37,623 nt of DNA from Candidatus Endobugula sp. (GCA_020628895.1 JAHDEM010000010.1:15123-52745), one strand, 5' to 3'; positions 9,995 to 19,590 are shown, counted from the stretch's first letter. Translations and numbers: made by a program. The notes: generated by a model not told the origin, from the sequence alone.

Positions 9995-10307
9995 AGCCTA
10001 TCTCCTATCGCATAATGATTCATACGGTCATATAAATGATGAATGATGTAGCAATGCGTAAAAGGATTAAGAATTACCCAGTACATCATTCTCTTTAAAA
10101 AGCCACACAGATTCATGTGAATACTTTCAAATTAGCAAAGCCTATGCCAATACCATTAAATTAAAAAATAACAAGCACTTATGTGTGTTTTATCATTTAT
10201 CTTCTATACTCAATAAGTAAGCTAAAGATGTAAATGGCAATGCGTTGCCGCTTTTTTCACATTTAATAGGCAATGAATTTCAACCATGTGATGATACAGA
10301 GGATACT
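9995..10307. other. Divergent intergenic region, flagellin 2 / FliT-like gene
   Basis: Apart from the sigma-54 site at 10134-10149 for flagellin 2, this region holds a small 5-bp hairpin followed by six T on the plus strand (10236-10257) ahead of the FliT-like gene. It could be a weak leader terminator. No sigma-28 promoter for either gene is visible. An in-frame upstream extension of the FliT-like frame begins at 10245 but lacks a ribosome binding site. Confidence 0.5.
10134..10149 (-). promoter_or_regulatory. Sigma-54 (RpoN) promoter of flagellin 2
   Basis: On the minus strand the site reads TGGCATAGGCTTTGCT, that is TGGCAY, 5 bases, TTGCT, with GG and GC at the required spacing. It differs from the PilZ-gene promoter at 36450 in a single base. 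The start codon is about 140 bases downstream. In Vibrio the major flagellin flaA is likewise RpoN-dependent while the other flagellins use FliA. Confidence 0.8.
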
Positions 10308-10637
10308 ATGCAAGACAGTGTTTACCTTAAAATCTTAGGAATGACACGCACCATGTTAACCATGGCGAAAAAGAATGATTGGGATGGTGTATCTAAAACA
10401 GAGACACAGCGTAAAATATTGTTGGAAGAGATTAGCCCGTCTGAGGAAGTTAACAATCACATTCAAAAAAATAAAATAGATAAATTGGAAACTGTTAACT
10501 TATTAAAGAAAATTGCAGAGATTAATAAAGTGATTGAGACTCTAGCAGAAGAAATACGAGAGGATCAAAAATCATCTCTTGTTCAATTGCAAAAAGGCAA
10601 AAAAATCAAACACGCCTATTCTAACAACCCTTCATAG
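10308..10637 (+). CDS. fliT: FliT-like flagellar export chaperone
   Basis: A small helical, charged protein of 109 residues. Its N-terminus (YLKILGMTRTMLTMAKKNDW, then DG) fits the FliT pattern of a hydrophobic helix followed by a DWD/DWE-type turn and an E..R..LL helix. FliT binds FliD in the cytoplasm and, in enterics, also FlhC. The start at 10308 is preferred over an in-frame ATG at 10245 because AGAGGA lies 5 bases upstream and the extension resembles no family member. The gene is oriented against all flagellar genes around it: divergent from flagellin 2 and convergent with flgL. FliT is a rapidly diverging family, so the assignment rests on pattern and context. Confidence 0.6.
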   Translation: MQDSVYLKILGMTRTMLTMAKKNDWDGVSKTETQRKILLEEISPSEEVNNHIQKNKIDKLETVNLLKKIAEINKVIETLAEEIREDQKSSLVQLQKGKKIKHAYSNNPS

Positions 10638-10665
10638 AGCAAGTAATCCGTGGTTATCTAAAAAT

Positions 10666-10684
10666 AGTGGTAGAAAATACCATT
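10666..10684 (+). terminator. Weak hairpin between fliT-like gene and flgL
   Basis: TGGTA (10668-10672) and TACCA (10678-10682) with loop GAAAA, extendable by one G-U and one A-U pair, followed by TTTATAAA. It sits at the convergent junction and touches the flgL stop codon. It may terminate the FliT-like transcript inefficiently. Confidence 0.35.
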
Positions 10685-11949
10685 TATAAACGACTAAAAA
10701 GATTGAGCTCTGTAATACGTAAAAAGCTGGCTTGAGCGGCTTGTAAAATTAATGTCTGAGCCGATAGACGACTGGCTGCCTCGGCATAATCTAAGTCTCT
10801 TAAATCCGACAATATCGTATTGGATACTAATTCGGTATCTAGATGCTGCTCTTTTGTACTCTCTAAGGTATTGATACGCGCACCTATTTTAGTCACGGTG
10901 GTCGATACCGTATCTTGAACATTAGATAAATTGGCTAATGTACTCGCTACAGATGCCGAAACAGCATCCCGAGATGTTTGGCTACCATCAAAAGCCTGCA
11001 TTGCATCTCGAAAGCGCATTAATGTGGTCAACACATCTTGCGTGGCTGTGGAATGAATAAATAACTGGTCACCATTAATATTATTCCCTGCATCTGCAGA
11101 GGTTGGATTACCCGTTATACTAATACTCACGCCATGATAGACCAATGTTTCCCCTGCCACATAAGGCTGGTTTTGAGCAATAATTTTACCAGTAGATTTT
11201 TCGGTGACGGTAAAATTTTTGACGCCTGGCGGCAGTGCACTGTCTTCATTAAACGTAATCACAATATCTTCTGGATAAAAGGCATCGTAAGCTTGTTGAT
11301 CCACAACCTCGCCAATCGATATTGCCACGGGAGGATTAGATAAATTATTCGGGTTAGTCGATGTAACAACCGTATTTTCTGCGCTGGGAATATCGACAAA
11401 AATAGACTTTCCTGAATCGCTCGCATCGACAAAGGTATTATGATCCACTTTAATTTTTATAGACCCTTCATCCCCTGAGTACCGAAAACCATTCGTACTA
11501 TCTCCAGTAAATGCTGGTGTTTGGCTACTATAGCCAGAGAAAATATAATCACCATTGGCATTTTTGGTATTCGCTAGGCTCGCTAATTCATTAAGTCTAG
11601 AATCAACCTCTGTTGCTAAAGCATTATATTCACTGGTAGACAGGCTAGCGGTATTACCCGCTTGAACAGCCAATTCTTTGATACGTTGTATTAAATTATT
11701 CACACTAGTAAGTGCGGCTTCCTCAGCCTCTAAATTATTTTCAGCAAAAGCAATATTTTTATTGTATTGATCAATAGCCACCATATTATCGGTTAACTGT
11801 TGTATACGGGTGGCGGCTACCGGGTCATCAGCGGCAGTCAACACACGCTTACCTGTCGATAATTGTTCCTGTGTTTTAGCTATATCTTTATTGGCATCGG
11901 CCATACTATTGTTAGCTAGATTAAAAATATGTGATGTTGAAATACGCAT
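10684..11949 (-). CDS. flgL: Hook-filament junction protein FlgL (HAP3)
   Basis: FlgL forms the second junction layer between hook and filament. The N-terminus (MRISTSHIFNLANNSMADAN, then QLSTGKRVLTAADDPVAATR) and the C-terminus (YAEAASRLSAQTLILQAAQA) are the conserved flagellin-like helices. The length of 421 residues is within the usual range, unlike the enlarged FlgK and flagellins. It follows flgK after 46 bases, so it is the last gene of the flg operon read from flgF. Confidence 0.96.
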   Translation of the reverse strand: MRISTSHIFNLANNSMADANKDIAKTQEQLSTGKRVLTAADDPVAATRIQQLTDNMVAIDQYNKNIAFAENNLEAEEAALTSVNNLIQRIKELAVQAGNTASLSTSEYNALATEVDSRLNELASLANTKNANGDYIFSGYSSQTPAFTGDSTNGFRYSGDEGSIKIKVDHNTFVDASDSGKSIFVDIPSAENTVVTSTNPNNLSNPPVAISIGEVVDQQAYDAFYPEDIVITFNEDSALPPGVKNFTVTEKSTGKIIAQNQPYVAGETLVYHGVSISITGNPTSADAGNNINGDQLFIHSTATQDVLTTLMRFRDAMQAFDGSQTSRDAVSASVASTLANLSNVQDTVSTTVTKIGARINTLESTKEQHLDTELVSNTILSDLRDLDYAEAASRLSAQTLILQAAQASFLRITELNLFSRL

Positions 11950-11995
11950 AACTCACTCTCTTGTGATACTGTCACTGAGATAATTAAAAATACAC

Positions 11996-14900
11996 TTAAA
12001 AACTATTTAATAACCGATCAAATAAATCGCGTGCTACGGTGATTACCTGAGCATTAGCAGAATACAATTGCTCGTATTTAATCAGGTCTGCCGCTTCCTC
12101 ATCTAAATTAACACCCGATATAGAATCACGTAAACCGGTTGTTTGCTCTAATACATTCTGCGCTGCATTGGTATTATTTTGTGAGGTGTTGGCTTTAATA
12201 CCCACATTTTCGACCAGCTGATTATAAGCTTCCTGAAAACTTTGTGAGCCACCCTCTACCGTCTGAGATTGTTGTAACCCTGCCATTAATAACGCATTAC
12301 GGTTATCTAATGCCGCGTCGGTATTAAAGTCGATACTGAATTCATCTCCACTTTGTGGTGTACCAGAAATACTTGCCTGTATTCCTCTGTAAGAGGTTTG
12401 TGCAAAGCTTGCGCCGCTGCTATCACCAAATAATGTACTGATAACAGGTGTTGTAGATAAACTGACATTATCCGATAAAGTCACGTCGATACGCCCACCC
12501 ACGACTAGCTGACTAGTCGTATTAGTGCCTGAACCGGTTAAAGTGACATTACTATTAACACCATCATTTACAGCAATGGAACCGCCGCCAGATGCTTGTG
12601 TGGTTAATTCAATATCAAAGTCATCACCTAAGGTTGAAGTCACTTTTACATAGAACTCATCAGCTACTGCATCATAGGCACTAACTGCATATATCCCTAA
12701 AGCTTGCAGATTCGTATTTGAATTGATGGTTTGTGCCAAATAATCGTTAAAATCCTCACTCGCATTCAAGCTGGGAGAAGGTACACTGCCACTAATCGAA
12801 CCGCTTTCGTAAGCAATTAATGATTCGCCATTAAGCGATAACTGCAAAGGTGAGGATAGCGTAAGTGACGCACTTCTAAACTCGATATAGTTATAAGCAT
12901 TGGCATTAACCCCCGTTAAATTATCCAACTGACTGGCCGTTGTTCTAGCGCTAGCATTGGCTGTTGTGGTTAATGACTGCGTGGTTTCAATGGCTGTTAT
13001 TGGATCTGTTGTAGTGATAGTGAGTGTTTCTGCTGGATAATTATTGGTGGTTATACCTATACCACTAATGCCATTTGCATTGGCAACAGTTGTAAACGTT
13101 GTTCCCTCAATATCAAAACCAAATAGTGTATTGGCCTGCCCTACTGGGGCAGTATCTAAGTTAAGATCAGGATCCCCATTATAATTTTGTAATGTAATAT
13201 CACCGACTCCGTGTGCCGTTGCAGCAAACGCTAATGCGCTGCCCTGTGCGGTATCGGTAATATAAGCAGTGACACCACTAGCGGTTAGATCATCGTTAAT
13301 GGCCGCCAGTAGTTGTGTATTACTGGTAATCGATGCATCATCAATAGTCACTGTATAAGTGCCATCATAGGTACCGCCGGAGGTATTAGCGACAACCACA
13401 TCAAAAGAAAATTGATTCGCCGTGGTACTAAAATCGATTCCAGCAAAAGTAGGAGCAACAGCAGAAGGTTTAACCGATGCCTGTGTTGCTTGCGTACTGC
13501 CTGCGGGTAAGCCTAAGACAGAGCCATTAGTCACAACGGTAGTTTCGCCCTGATCATTAGAGAATAAATTATTTTCTATACCAGGTACATAGGTCTGATG
13601 ACGAACCGGTGGTGATAATTGAACAGGGTTTCCAGGGTCAGAGTTATCCAAAACATCATAAGTTGTTGCCGTGGTAAACTTAACAATTAGTGGTGGCGAC
13701 ATCTGCCCTTGCTGAGCTAATAACGGTAATGTTTGCCCATTCACATCAGATAAACTTAATACCTCTCCAGCACTAATACTCGCATTACCTAAATTACCTA
13801 TTGCACTATCTGTTTTGATTGGGCTGGCTAATGCGACATCATCAACATGTAATGCATTGGCGGAAAACCCACTTGCTGCTAAACGTGTTGGCTGGATTAA
13901 AAAAGTGTCTCCTCCAGCAAATCCACCTGAGTTGATATCTAAAGATAGGCCGTCAAAAGTAATCGTTGAGGGAAATGTGGTAGGAATCAATGCCGAGGCT
14001 AATTCGGTATTATCAGATAAACGTGTAATACTATAGACACCCGCATTATCATTAACTCTTAGCATATAGTCACTCGTTGTTAGTACGGAAGTGTCGCTAA
14101 TATTAACCGTAAAAGAGATATCGCTACCGGTATTATTGCTGCTAGGCACTATGCGATTGGCTGTAAAACTAGCATCATTAACGCTGGTAAATAAGTCCGA
14201 GCCAAAGGTATTATTTAATGTAAGCCCTTGCCGCTGTAACTGATTAAAATTATCTGCAACAGATAGCGCAATTCTCCCCATATCGTTATAAGCTGGATCA
14301 ACCACTGTTTCCTGAAAATTCAGTAGGCCACCAATCTCCCCACCGGTAAATGAGGAGGTAATTGATTGGGTGACCGTATTACTATTAAGAAAAATTTCTG
14401 GTTTTCTAGGATCGTATTCGTTTTGCCCCAAAACCACATGAGTGGCATTGGACCCTAGGACTAAGGGAATTCCATTGCCTATCGTTAAATTAATTTGATT
14501 GTCATCTTGGGTGGAGATATTAACGGCAACTAGCTCTGATAGCTGACGTAATGCCAAGTCTCTCTGGTCTAACAAGTCATTAGGTGAACTGTTCGATGCA
14601 CCAGAAAATTCGGCTATTTTACTGTTTAATGTAGCAATATTATCGGAGAGATTATTGATATTCTGAACCGCGACTTCTACACCCTGCAATACTCCATTAT
14701 TAATATCGTCTAAGCGTGAAGAAATGGTATTAAAACGGTCACCTAGATTATTGGCTTCACTCACAAATAACTGTCGTGCCGCAGAAGATGTAGGATCGTC
14801 GGCAACGGTTTGCACTGCTGAAAAAAAGGATTGTAAACCTTGAGTAAGCCCCGTAGTTTCGTTAGAGAAAAGATCGTTAACTTGTATAATGTGTTGGTTG

Positions 14901-15169
14901 TAAGCATTAAGTTCACTATACAAGGTTGTATCTTGTCTCATTTGACTGGTAACAAATTCATTAACAACGCGTTCGATATTTTCAGTAAATGCACCACTGC
15001 CCAAAAAACCAGCTCCCCCGCCCTGCATCGCATTGAGCGAACTGATATCTGTGGTCTGACGGCTATAACCTTCAGTATTTGCATTAGCGATATTATGCCC
15101 GACTGTCCGTAAGGCATTTTGGCTTACTCGTAAACCACTAACGCTAACCCCAAGAATATCACTCGTCAT
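11996..15169 (-). CDS. flgK: Hook-filament junction protein FlgK (HAP1), enlarged
   Basis: FlgK forms the first junction layer on the hook. Residues 1-60 (ILGVSVSGLRVSQNALRTVG, then HNIANANTEGYSRQ) are the rod-type N-terminal motif. The end (EEAADLIKYEQLYSANAQVI) is the conserved C-terminal helix. The total of 1057 residues compares with about 450-650 in most bacteria. The extra sequence lies between about residues 480 and 960 and is Thr/Ser/Asn/Gly-rich and beta-like. Residues 578-690 (nucleotides about 13100-13440) share a pattern with flagellin residues 522-622: an FxFDV start, an LL.xIN helix, GDI.L.NY, and an LFGFDIE end. Gaps to flgJ and flgL are 46 bases each, typical of one transcript. 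Confidence 0.97.
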   Translation of the reverse strand: MTSDILGVSVSGLRVSQNALRTVGHNIANANTEGYSRQTTDISSLNAMQGGGAGFLGSGAFTENIERVVNEFVTSQMRQDTTLYSELNAYNQHIIQVNDLFSNETTGLTQGLQSFFSAVQTVADDPTSSAARQLFVSEANNLGDRFNTISSRLDDINNGVLQGVEVAVQNINNLSDNIATLNSKIAEFSGASNSSPNDLLDQRDLALRQLSELVAVNISTQDDNQINLTIGNGIPLVLGSNATHVVLGQNEYDPRKPEIFLNSNTVTQSITSSFTGGEIGGLLNFQETVVDPAYNDMGRIALSVADNFNQLQRQGLTLNNTFGSDLFTSVNDASFTANRIVPSSNNTGSDISFTVNISDTSVLTTSDYMLRVNDNAGVYSITRLSDNTELASALIPTTFPSTITFDGLSLDINSGGFAGGDTFLIQPTRLAASGFSANALHVDDVALASPIKTDSAIGNLGNASISAGEVLSLSDVNGQTLPLLAQQGQMSPPLIVKFTTATTYDVLDNSDPGNPVQLSPPVRHQTYVPGIENNLFSNDQGETTVVTNGSVLGLPAGSTQATQASVKPSAVAPTFAGIDFSTTANQFSFDVVVANTSGGTYDGTYTVTIDDASITSNTQLLAAINDDLTASGVTAYITDTAQGSALAFAATAHGVGDITLQNYNGDPDLNLDTAPVGQANTLFGFDIEGTTFTTVANANGISGIGITTNNYPAETLTITTTDPITAIETTQSLTTTANASARTTASQLDNLTGVNANAYNYIEFRSASLTLSSPLQLSLNGESLIAYESGSISGSVPSPSLNASEDFNDYLAQTINSNTNLQALGIYAVSAYDAVADEFYVKVTSTLGDDFDIELTTQASGGGSIAVNDGVNSNVTLTGSGTNTTSQLVVGGRIDVTLSDNVSLSTTPVISTLFGDSSGASFAQTSYRGIQASISGTPQSGDEFSIDFNTDAALDNRNALLMAGLQQSQTVEGGSQSFQEAYNQLVENVGIKANTSQNNTNAAQNVLEQTTGLRDSISGVNLDEEAADLIKYEQLYSANAQVITVARDLFDRLLNSF

Positions 15170-15215
15170 TTTTTCACCGTGAATCCTTTAACATTTACAT
15201 ATATAGACACAACAA

Positions 15216-16136
15216 TCACCAAACCGCTGTATTATTTAAAATAGATTGAATTTTTTTTGCATACTGTGGATCGGTTGCGTAACCCGCTTGTTGTAATTCT
15301 TGAACAAAATGATTGGCATCAGAAACAGAAGCTAACGCTTTTTTATAACGGGGTTGTGTTAAAAACTGTTGAAAGTCTTCAAAACTATCCGCAATAGAGT
15401 TATAACGCCTAAAATTGGCTGTCTCTTTTTTTGCAATACCGTCAACATACTCTATAGTTGGAACGGATATAGATCGGCCTTGCCATCGAGAGTCTGCTTT
15501 AATGTTAAATAAATTGAAGCTTTGGTTGCCATTTTTATCTTTAATAACATGTTCACCCCAGCCTGTTTCTAATGCTGCTTGTGCGATTAATACTTTATAA
15601 TCAACACCCATATCTTGGGCAATTTTCTTTGCGTAAGGCTTCATGGCATTAATAAAATCCTGTGGATTTTCGACACCGTTTAATAATTTCGCATCGTTTA
15701 TACGCTGAGGAATAATTGGAGGAGTTTTCTCACGACCATTAAAAGCCAACGCGTTTTCACCGTTTAAACTAGTATTATTAGGCAAGTATTGACTTTTCAT
15801 TTGTCGAAAAAAGCTCTCTGCCAAACCTATATTATTCGACTGACTTAATGACAAACTGAGTTGATTGTCATACATTTCTTGGTGATGCTTCATTTCAAAG
15901 CTATTGAGCGGGTTGTCTTGACCAAAAACTTCATTAGCTGAACGCATACTTTTGAGCATCATTTGTATAAACATCGACTCGAATTGTTCTGCCACTTGTC
16001 GTAATGCTGCATCTTGATCTTTAAGACCATCTTTGCGAATATTTTGCAAACTATTTAAATCCATATAGGATTGTTGAGTTTGAAATCGTGATGAACTGTG
16101 CAATAAATCGCTATAGGTATGTGTATTATTAATCAT
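15216..16136 (-). CDS. flgJ: Rod assembly protein / peptidoglycan hydrolase FlgJ
   Basis: FlgJ is a periplasmic rod-capping protein with a C-terminal glucosaminidase that opens peptidoglycan for the growing rod. Residues 40-112 are the rod-binding domain (AEQFESMFIQMMLKSMRSAN). Residues 165-306 are the hydrolase, with AQAALETGWG placing the catalytic glutamate at residue 190. A Gly/Asn/Pro-rich linker joins them. The length of 306 is usual for the dual-domain form found in Beta- and Gammaproteobacteria. It lies 16 bp after flgI. Confidence 0.96.
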   Translation of the reverse strand: MINNTHTYSDLLHSSSRFQTQQSYMDLNSLQNIRKDGLKDQDAALRQVAEQFESMFIQMMLKSMRSANEVFGQDNPLNSFEMKHHQEMYDNQLSLSLSQSNNIGLAESFFRQMKSQYLPNNTSLNGENALAFNGREKTPPIIPQRINDAKLLNGVENPQDFINAMKPYAKKIAQDMGVDYKVLIAQAALETGWGEHVIKDKNGNQSFNLFNIKADSRWQGRSISVPTIEYVDGIAKKETANFRRYNSIADSFEDFQQFLTQPRYKKALASVSDANHFVQELQQAGYATDPQYAKKIQSILNNTAVW

Positions 16137-16152
16137 TTATATACTCCCAAAT

Positions 16153-17253
16153 CTATATCACGATTAATTCGGCTTTTAACGCACCAGCTTGTTTAAGTGC
16201 TTCCAAAATTGCCATAAGGTCACCCGGAGCCGCACCTACTTCATTCACTGCACGTACTAACTCATCCAAGGTAGGACCAGGGTCAAATTTAAACATTGGA
16301 TTAAGCTGTTGTTCTGCGGTCACGTTACTTTTAGGCAAGACCACCGTTGTACCCTCTGCTAGAGCATCGGGTTGACTTACTTCAATGTCTTCCGCTACGG
16401 TTACTGTTAAGCTCCCATGAGTAACCGCTACAGGAGCAATACGAACATGGCTACCGACAACAATAGTCCCTGTGCGCGAATTAATAACCACTTTTGCCGC
16501 TGCCTCACCGGGAACGACTTCGATATTTTCCAATAATGAAATAAAATTCACTCTCTGCGATGGATCTTTAGGCGCATTAACTCGGATAGACATTGCATCG
16601 GTTGCTTGAGCTACTTTTGGGCCTAATAAATCATTAATGCTATCAGCAATGCGTTTTGCCGTTGTAAAATCACTGCGATGTAAATTAAAAATAATCGGTT
16701 GGCCTGCAGAAAAATTGTTTGGCACAGAACGTTCAACGGTAGCACCATTAGGAATACGACCAACACTAGGAACATTCACTGTTAGCTTAGACCCATCCAA
16801 ACCTTCAACACCTAAACCCCCAACCACCAGATTGCCTTGAGCTAAGGCGTATACATTCCCGTCTGCACCTTTTAAAGGGGTCATTAACAAAGTGCCACCA
16901 CGTAAGCTTTTCGCATTACCAATAGAAGATGCCGTAATATCTAGTTGTTGCCCTGGTTTAGCAAATGCTGGAAGTTCAGCATGAATAGCAACGGCAGCAA
17001 CATTTTTTAACTGCATTCGCGCGCCTTCGGGAATAGCGATACCAAATTGCTTTAACATATTGAGAAAAGATTCTGTCGTAAAAGGTGTTTGGTTAGTTTG
17101 GTCTCCGCTTCCGTCTAAACCAACCACTAAACCATAACCAATTAAAGGATTACTACGAACGCCAGAAATAGTCGTAATATCTTTAATACGCTCAGCGTAA
17201 ACAACTGAGCTTAAAATAACTAAGAAACACCCTATCAATAATTTTTTATTCAT
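16153..17253 (-). CDS. flgI: Flagellar P-ring protein FlgI
   Basis: FlgI is the subunit of the periplasmic P-ring, the bushing around the rod in the peptidoglycan layer. A Sec signal peptide ends after VVYA (residue 20). The mature start [20 protein letters not shown] and the closing [20 protein letters not shown] are strongly conserved. At 366 residues it is standard. It starts 4 bases after flgH ends, suggesting translational coupling. Its chaperone FlgA is encoded divergently in this window. Confidence 0.97.
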   Translation of the reverse strand: MNKKLLIGCFLVILSSVVYAERIKDITTISGVRSNPLIGYGLVVGLDGSGDQTNQTPFTTESFLNMLKQFGIAIPEGARMQLKNVAAVAIHAELPAFAKPGQQLDITASSIGNAKSLRGGTLLMTPLKGADGNVYALAQGNLVVGGLGVEGLDGSKLTVNVPSVGRIPNGATVERSVPNNFSAGQPIIFNLHRSDFTTAKRIADSINDLLGPKVAQATDAMSIRVNAPKDPSQRVNFISLLENIEVVPGEAAAKVVINSRTGTIVVGSHVRIAPVAVTHGSLTVTVAEDIEVSQPDALAEGTTVVLPKSNVTAEQQLNPMFKFDPGPTLDELVRAVNEVGAAPGDLMAILEALKQAGALKAELIVI

Positions 17254-17257
17254 CTTG

Positions 17258-17953
17258 TTAGAACGGCCAAAAGATACTGTTAAAGAATTTACTTAACCAA
17301 CCCATACGTTGAGAGTTGGCTAAATCACCGGTACCACTATATGAGATTCTTGCGTTGGCTAGTTTGGTTGATGAGACCGTATTTTGTAATGTCACATCTT
17401 CTTTTCTCAACATACCGCTAATGCGAATATATTCATCCCCACTATTTAATGTCATCCATTTTTCCCCTCTAACCATGAGGTTACCATTAGGCAATATAGA
17501 CATAACTGTGACACTAATATTCCCCTGCAAACTATTACTTTGATCTGCTGATGCATCACCGGAAAAAGATCGACTCTGTGCTGAGTTGAGAGGAACCGTA
17601 AAATCACCTACTACAGGCAATCTTTTTGCAGTATCTCTGCCAAAAAATGTGTTATTACCATTTTCTAACAACGAAACGTCCGCGTTTTTATCAACAGCAA
17701 CACCGCTACTTTTTGAAGAAACTGTCTTCTCATCCAAGGTAACTGTAATAATGTCACCGACACGATGATTATTCGTATTACCAAATAACGCCATACCTTG
17801 ATACTCCTGAAAGAGACTACCGTTATTAGGTTGCGGAGCAGGGTCTGGTTGTGGGATAACCGGAGCAAAGTATGGATCATTAGGTTTTACATTTTCTGGT
17901 CCGCAAGCAACCAGAAAAAATGAAAACAACAATATTAAAAGAGAGTTTTTCAT
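17258..17953 (-). CDS. flgH: Flagellar L-ring lipoprotein FlgH
   Basis: FlgH is the subunit of the outer-membrane L-ring. A lipoprotein signal with lipobox LVAC places the lipidated cysteine at residue 17. The FlgH core is evident in [20 protein letters not shown], in the central [20 protein letters not shown] and in [14 protein letters not shown]. The length of 231 is normal. Spacing to flgG is 6 bases and to flgI 4 bases. Confidence 0.97.
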   Translation of the reverse strand: MKNSLLILLFSFFLVACGPENVKPNDPYFAPVIPQPDPAPQPNNGSLFQEYQGMALFGNTNNHRVGDIITVTLDEKTVSSKSSGVAVDKNADVSLLENGNNTFFGRDTAKRLPVVGDFTVPLNSAQSRSFSGDASADQSNSLQGNISVTVMSILPNGNLMVRGEKWMTLNSGDEYIRISGMLRKEDVTLQNTVSSTKLANARISYSGTGDLANSQRMGWLSKFFNSIFWPF

Positions 17954-17959
17954 AATGTC

Positions 17960-18745
17960 TTATAAGTTTTGTGAAATAAACTGCAACATTTGATCTGCAG
18001 TAGATACAACTTTTGAATTCATTTCATAAGCTCGTTGTGTGGTAATCATATTGACCATTTCTTCTACAATATCTACGTTAGAATTTTCTAACGATCCCTG
18101 AATAATGGCTCCAAGCCCACCTTCACCAGCAGTTCCCGTTTGAGGATCTCCGCTAGATGCTGTTGGTGCAAACAAGTTACCACCTAATGCTTGTAGACCT
18201 GCTGGATTAACAAAGTCAGTTAATGTTATTTCCCCTATCTGTTGAGGGGTGGCTTGGCCTAAAATACTGGCTGAAACTACCCCATCTTGACTGATAGTAA
18301 TATTATTGGTACCCGTTGGAACGACGATGGTTGGTTCCAAAACAAAGCCACTGGCATTAACAATTTCTCCATTGGCATTTAAGTGAAATTGCCCGTTACG
18401 AGTATATGCAGTTTCTCCGGAAGGCATTTGTATTTGAAAAAAGCCTCGATTATTAATGGCCAAATCAAGAGATTGCTCCGTTACTTGCAAGCTCCCCCCA
18501 GTAAATTGTTTTTGTGTAGCCACAACGCGAACACCTGTTCCCAGCTGTAAACCTGATGGTAACTGTGTATTTTGTGAAGATTGACCACCGGGTTGACGTT
18601 GTATTTGATATAACAAGTCCTCGAAGTTAACACGATCTCTTTTAAAACCAATAGTCGACGCATTGGATAAATTATTTGATATCGATGTTAACTGGCGATC
18701 TTGAGCTGATAATCCAGTTTTACTCACATACAATGCAGGATTCAT
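17960..18745 (-). CDS. flgG: Distal rod protein FlgG
   Basis: FlgG builds the distal rod. The N-terminus (MNPALYVSKTGLSAQDRQLT, then SISNNLSNASTIGFKRDRVN) and the C-terminus (SNVDIVEEMVNMITTQRAYE) are the paired helices of the rod/hook family. The length of 261 is exactly typical, and the protein has no insert, in contrast with FlgE. Confidence 0.97.
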   Translation of the reverse strand: MNPALYVSKTGLSAQDRQLTSISNNLSNASTIGFKRDRVNFEDLLYQIQRQPGGQSSQNTQLPSGLQLGTGVRVVATQKQFTGGSLQVTEQSLDLAINNRGFFQIQMPSGETAYTRNGQFHLNANGEIVNASGFVLEPTIVVPTGTNNITISQDGVVSASILGQATPQQIGEITLTDFVNPAGLQALGGNLFAPTASSGDPQTGTAGEGGLGAIIQGSLENSNVDIVEEMVNMITTQRAYEMNSKVVSTADQMLQFISQNL

Positions 18746-18777
18746 AAAAACCTCTATTTATCTCTCGTAGGTATTAA

Positions 18778-19515
18778 TTAACTCGTTTGCAATAATCGAG
18801 CCGATGCTTCGGAATTTTCTTCTGCTGTTTTCATTAACTTAATCGACATTTCATATTGGCGAGCTAAAGTTAATATGCTTGTTAATTCATTAACGGGGTT
18901 AACATTACTTCCTTCCAAAAAACCAGAGATCAATCTTGTTGACACATCAGGCTGAACATCCCCCTCTGCATACAGCAGGCCGTCTTTTCCCTTTTTTAGT
19001 AATGATTCATCTGGGTTAACTAACTTAATTTGATCAACCTGTGATAAGGCGTCCGGAGATTCTCCTTTAATGACAACGCTTACAATTCCATCCAAACCAA
19101 TTTCTAATTTTTGAAATTCAGGGATAGCCATAGGACCCGAGTTGCCTATCACAGGCAAATTATTGCCTGTACGTAATACGCCTGCACTATCGATAGTTAA
19201 TGCTCCCACACGTGTATAAGCTTCTCTACCGTCTGGTGCTTGTACCGCAATAAACCCTTTACCTTTAACTGCAACATCTAGGTCTCTACCTGTTTGTATT
19301 AGTGATCCTTCCGAAAAATCTGTGCCCGGATTTTCAGTTAAAGCAAAGGCTCTTGTTGGCAAACCTTCACCGTAATAAACACCCATACTACGTGCTTGCT
19401 CAAAGTCACTTCTAAAGCCTGTAGTATTCACATTTGCCAAATTATTTGAACGAATTGCCTGACCAAGCATATTATTTTTTGCCGCAGTCATCGCAATATA
19501 AAGTGCTTTATCCAT
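18778..19515 (-). CDS. flgF: Proximal rod protein FlgF
   Basis: FlgF is a proximal rod subunit. The N-terminus (MDKALYIAMTAAKNNMLGQA, then IRSNNLANVNTTGFRSDFEQ) is characteristic of FlgF and separates it from FlgG. The C-terminus has GSNVNPVNELTSILTLARQY. It has 245 residues. It is the first gene downstream of a sigma-54 promoter at 19565-19580, so flgF-G-H-I-J-K-L probably forms its own transcription unit, as in Pseudomonas. Confidence 0.96.
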   Translation of the reverse strand: MDKALYIAMTAAKNNMLGQAIRSNNLANVNTTGFRSDFEQARSMGVYYGEGLPTRAFALTENPGTDFSEGSLIQTGRDLDVAVKGKGFIAVQAPDGREAYTRVGALTIDSAGVLRTGNNLPVIGNSGPMAIPEFQKLEIGLDGIVSVVIKGESPDALSQVDQIKLVNPDESLLKKGKDGLLYAEGDVQPDVSTRLISGFLEGSNVNPVNELTSILTLARQYEMSIKLMKTAEENSEASARLLQTS

Positions 19516-19564
19516 AGACGTAACCTGTTATTTTTTTGGCAATTAAAGAGATTAATTAGAAAGG

Positions 19565-19580
19565 AGCAAGAAGGGTGCCA
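19565..19580 (-). promoter_or_regulatory. Sigma-54 promoter of the flgF operon
   Basis: On the minus strand the site reads TGGCACCCTTCTTGCT: TGGCAC, 5 bases, TTGCT, a full match to the RpoN consensus. The flgF start codon is 50 bases downstream. Copy B of the paired heptad element lies immediately upstream, where an enhancer-binding activator would be expected to act. Confidence 0.85.
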
Positions 19581-19590
19581 AGAAAGGGTA

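Noticed and set aside
10005-10031. Sigma-28 promoter for flagellin 2 at TGCGATAG (minus strand)
   Set aside because: No TAAA-type -35 box at 11 bases, and the position overlaps the ribosome binding site. The sigma-54 site upstream is far better.
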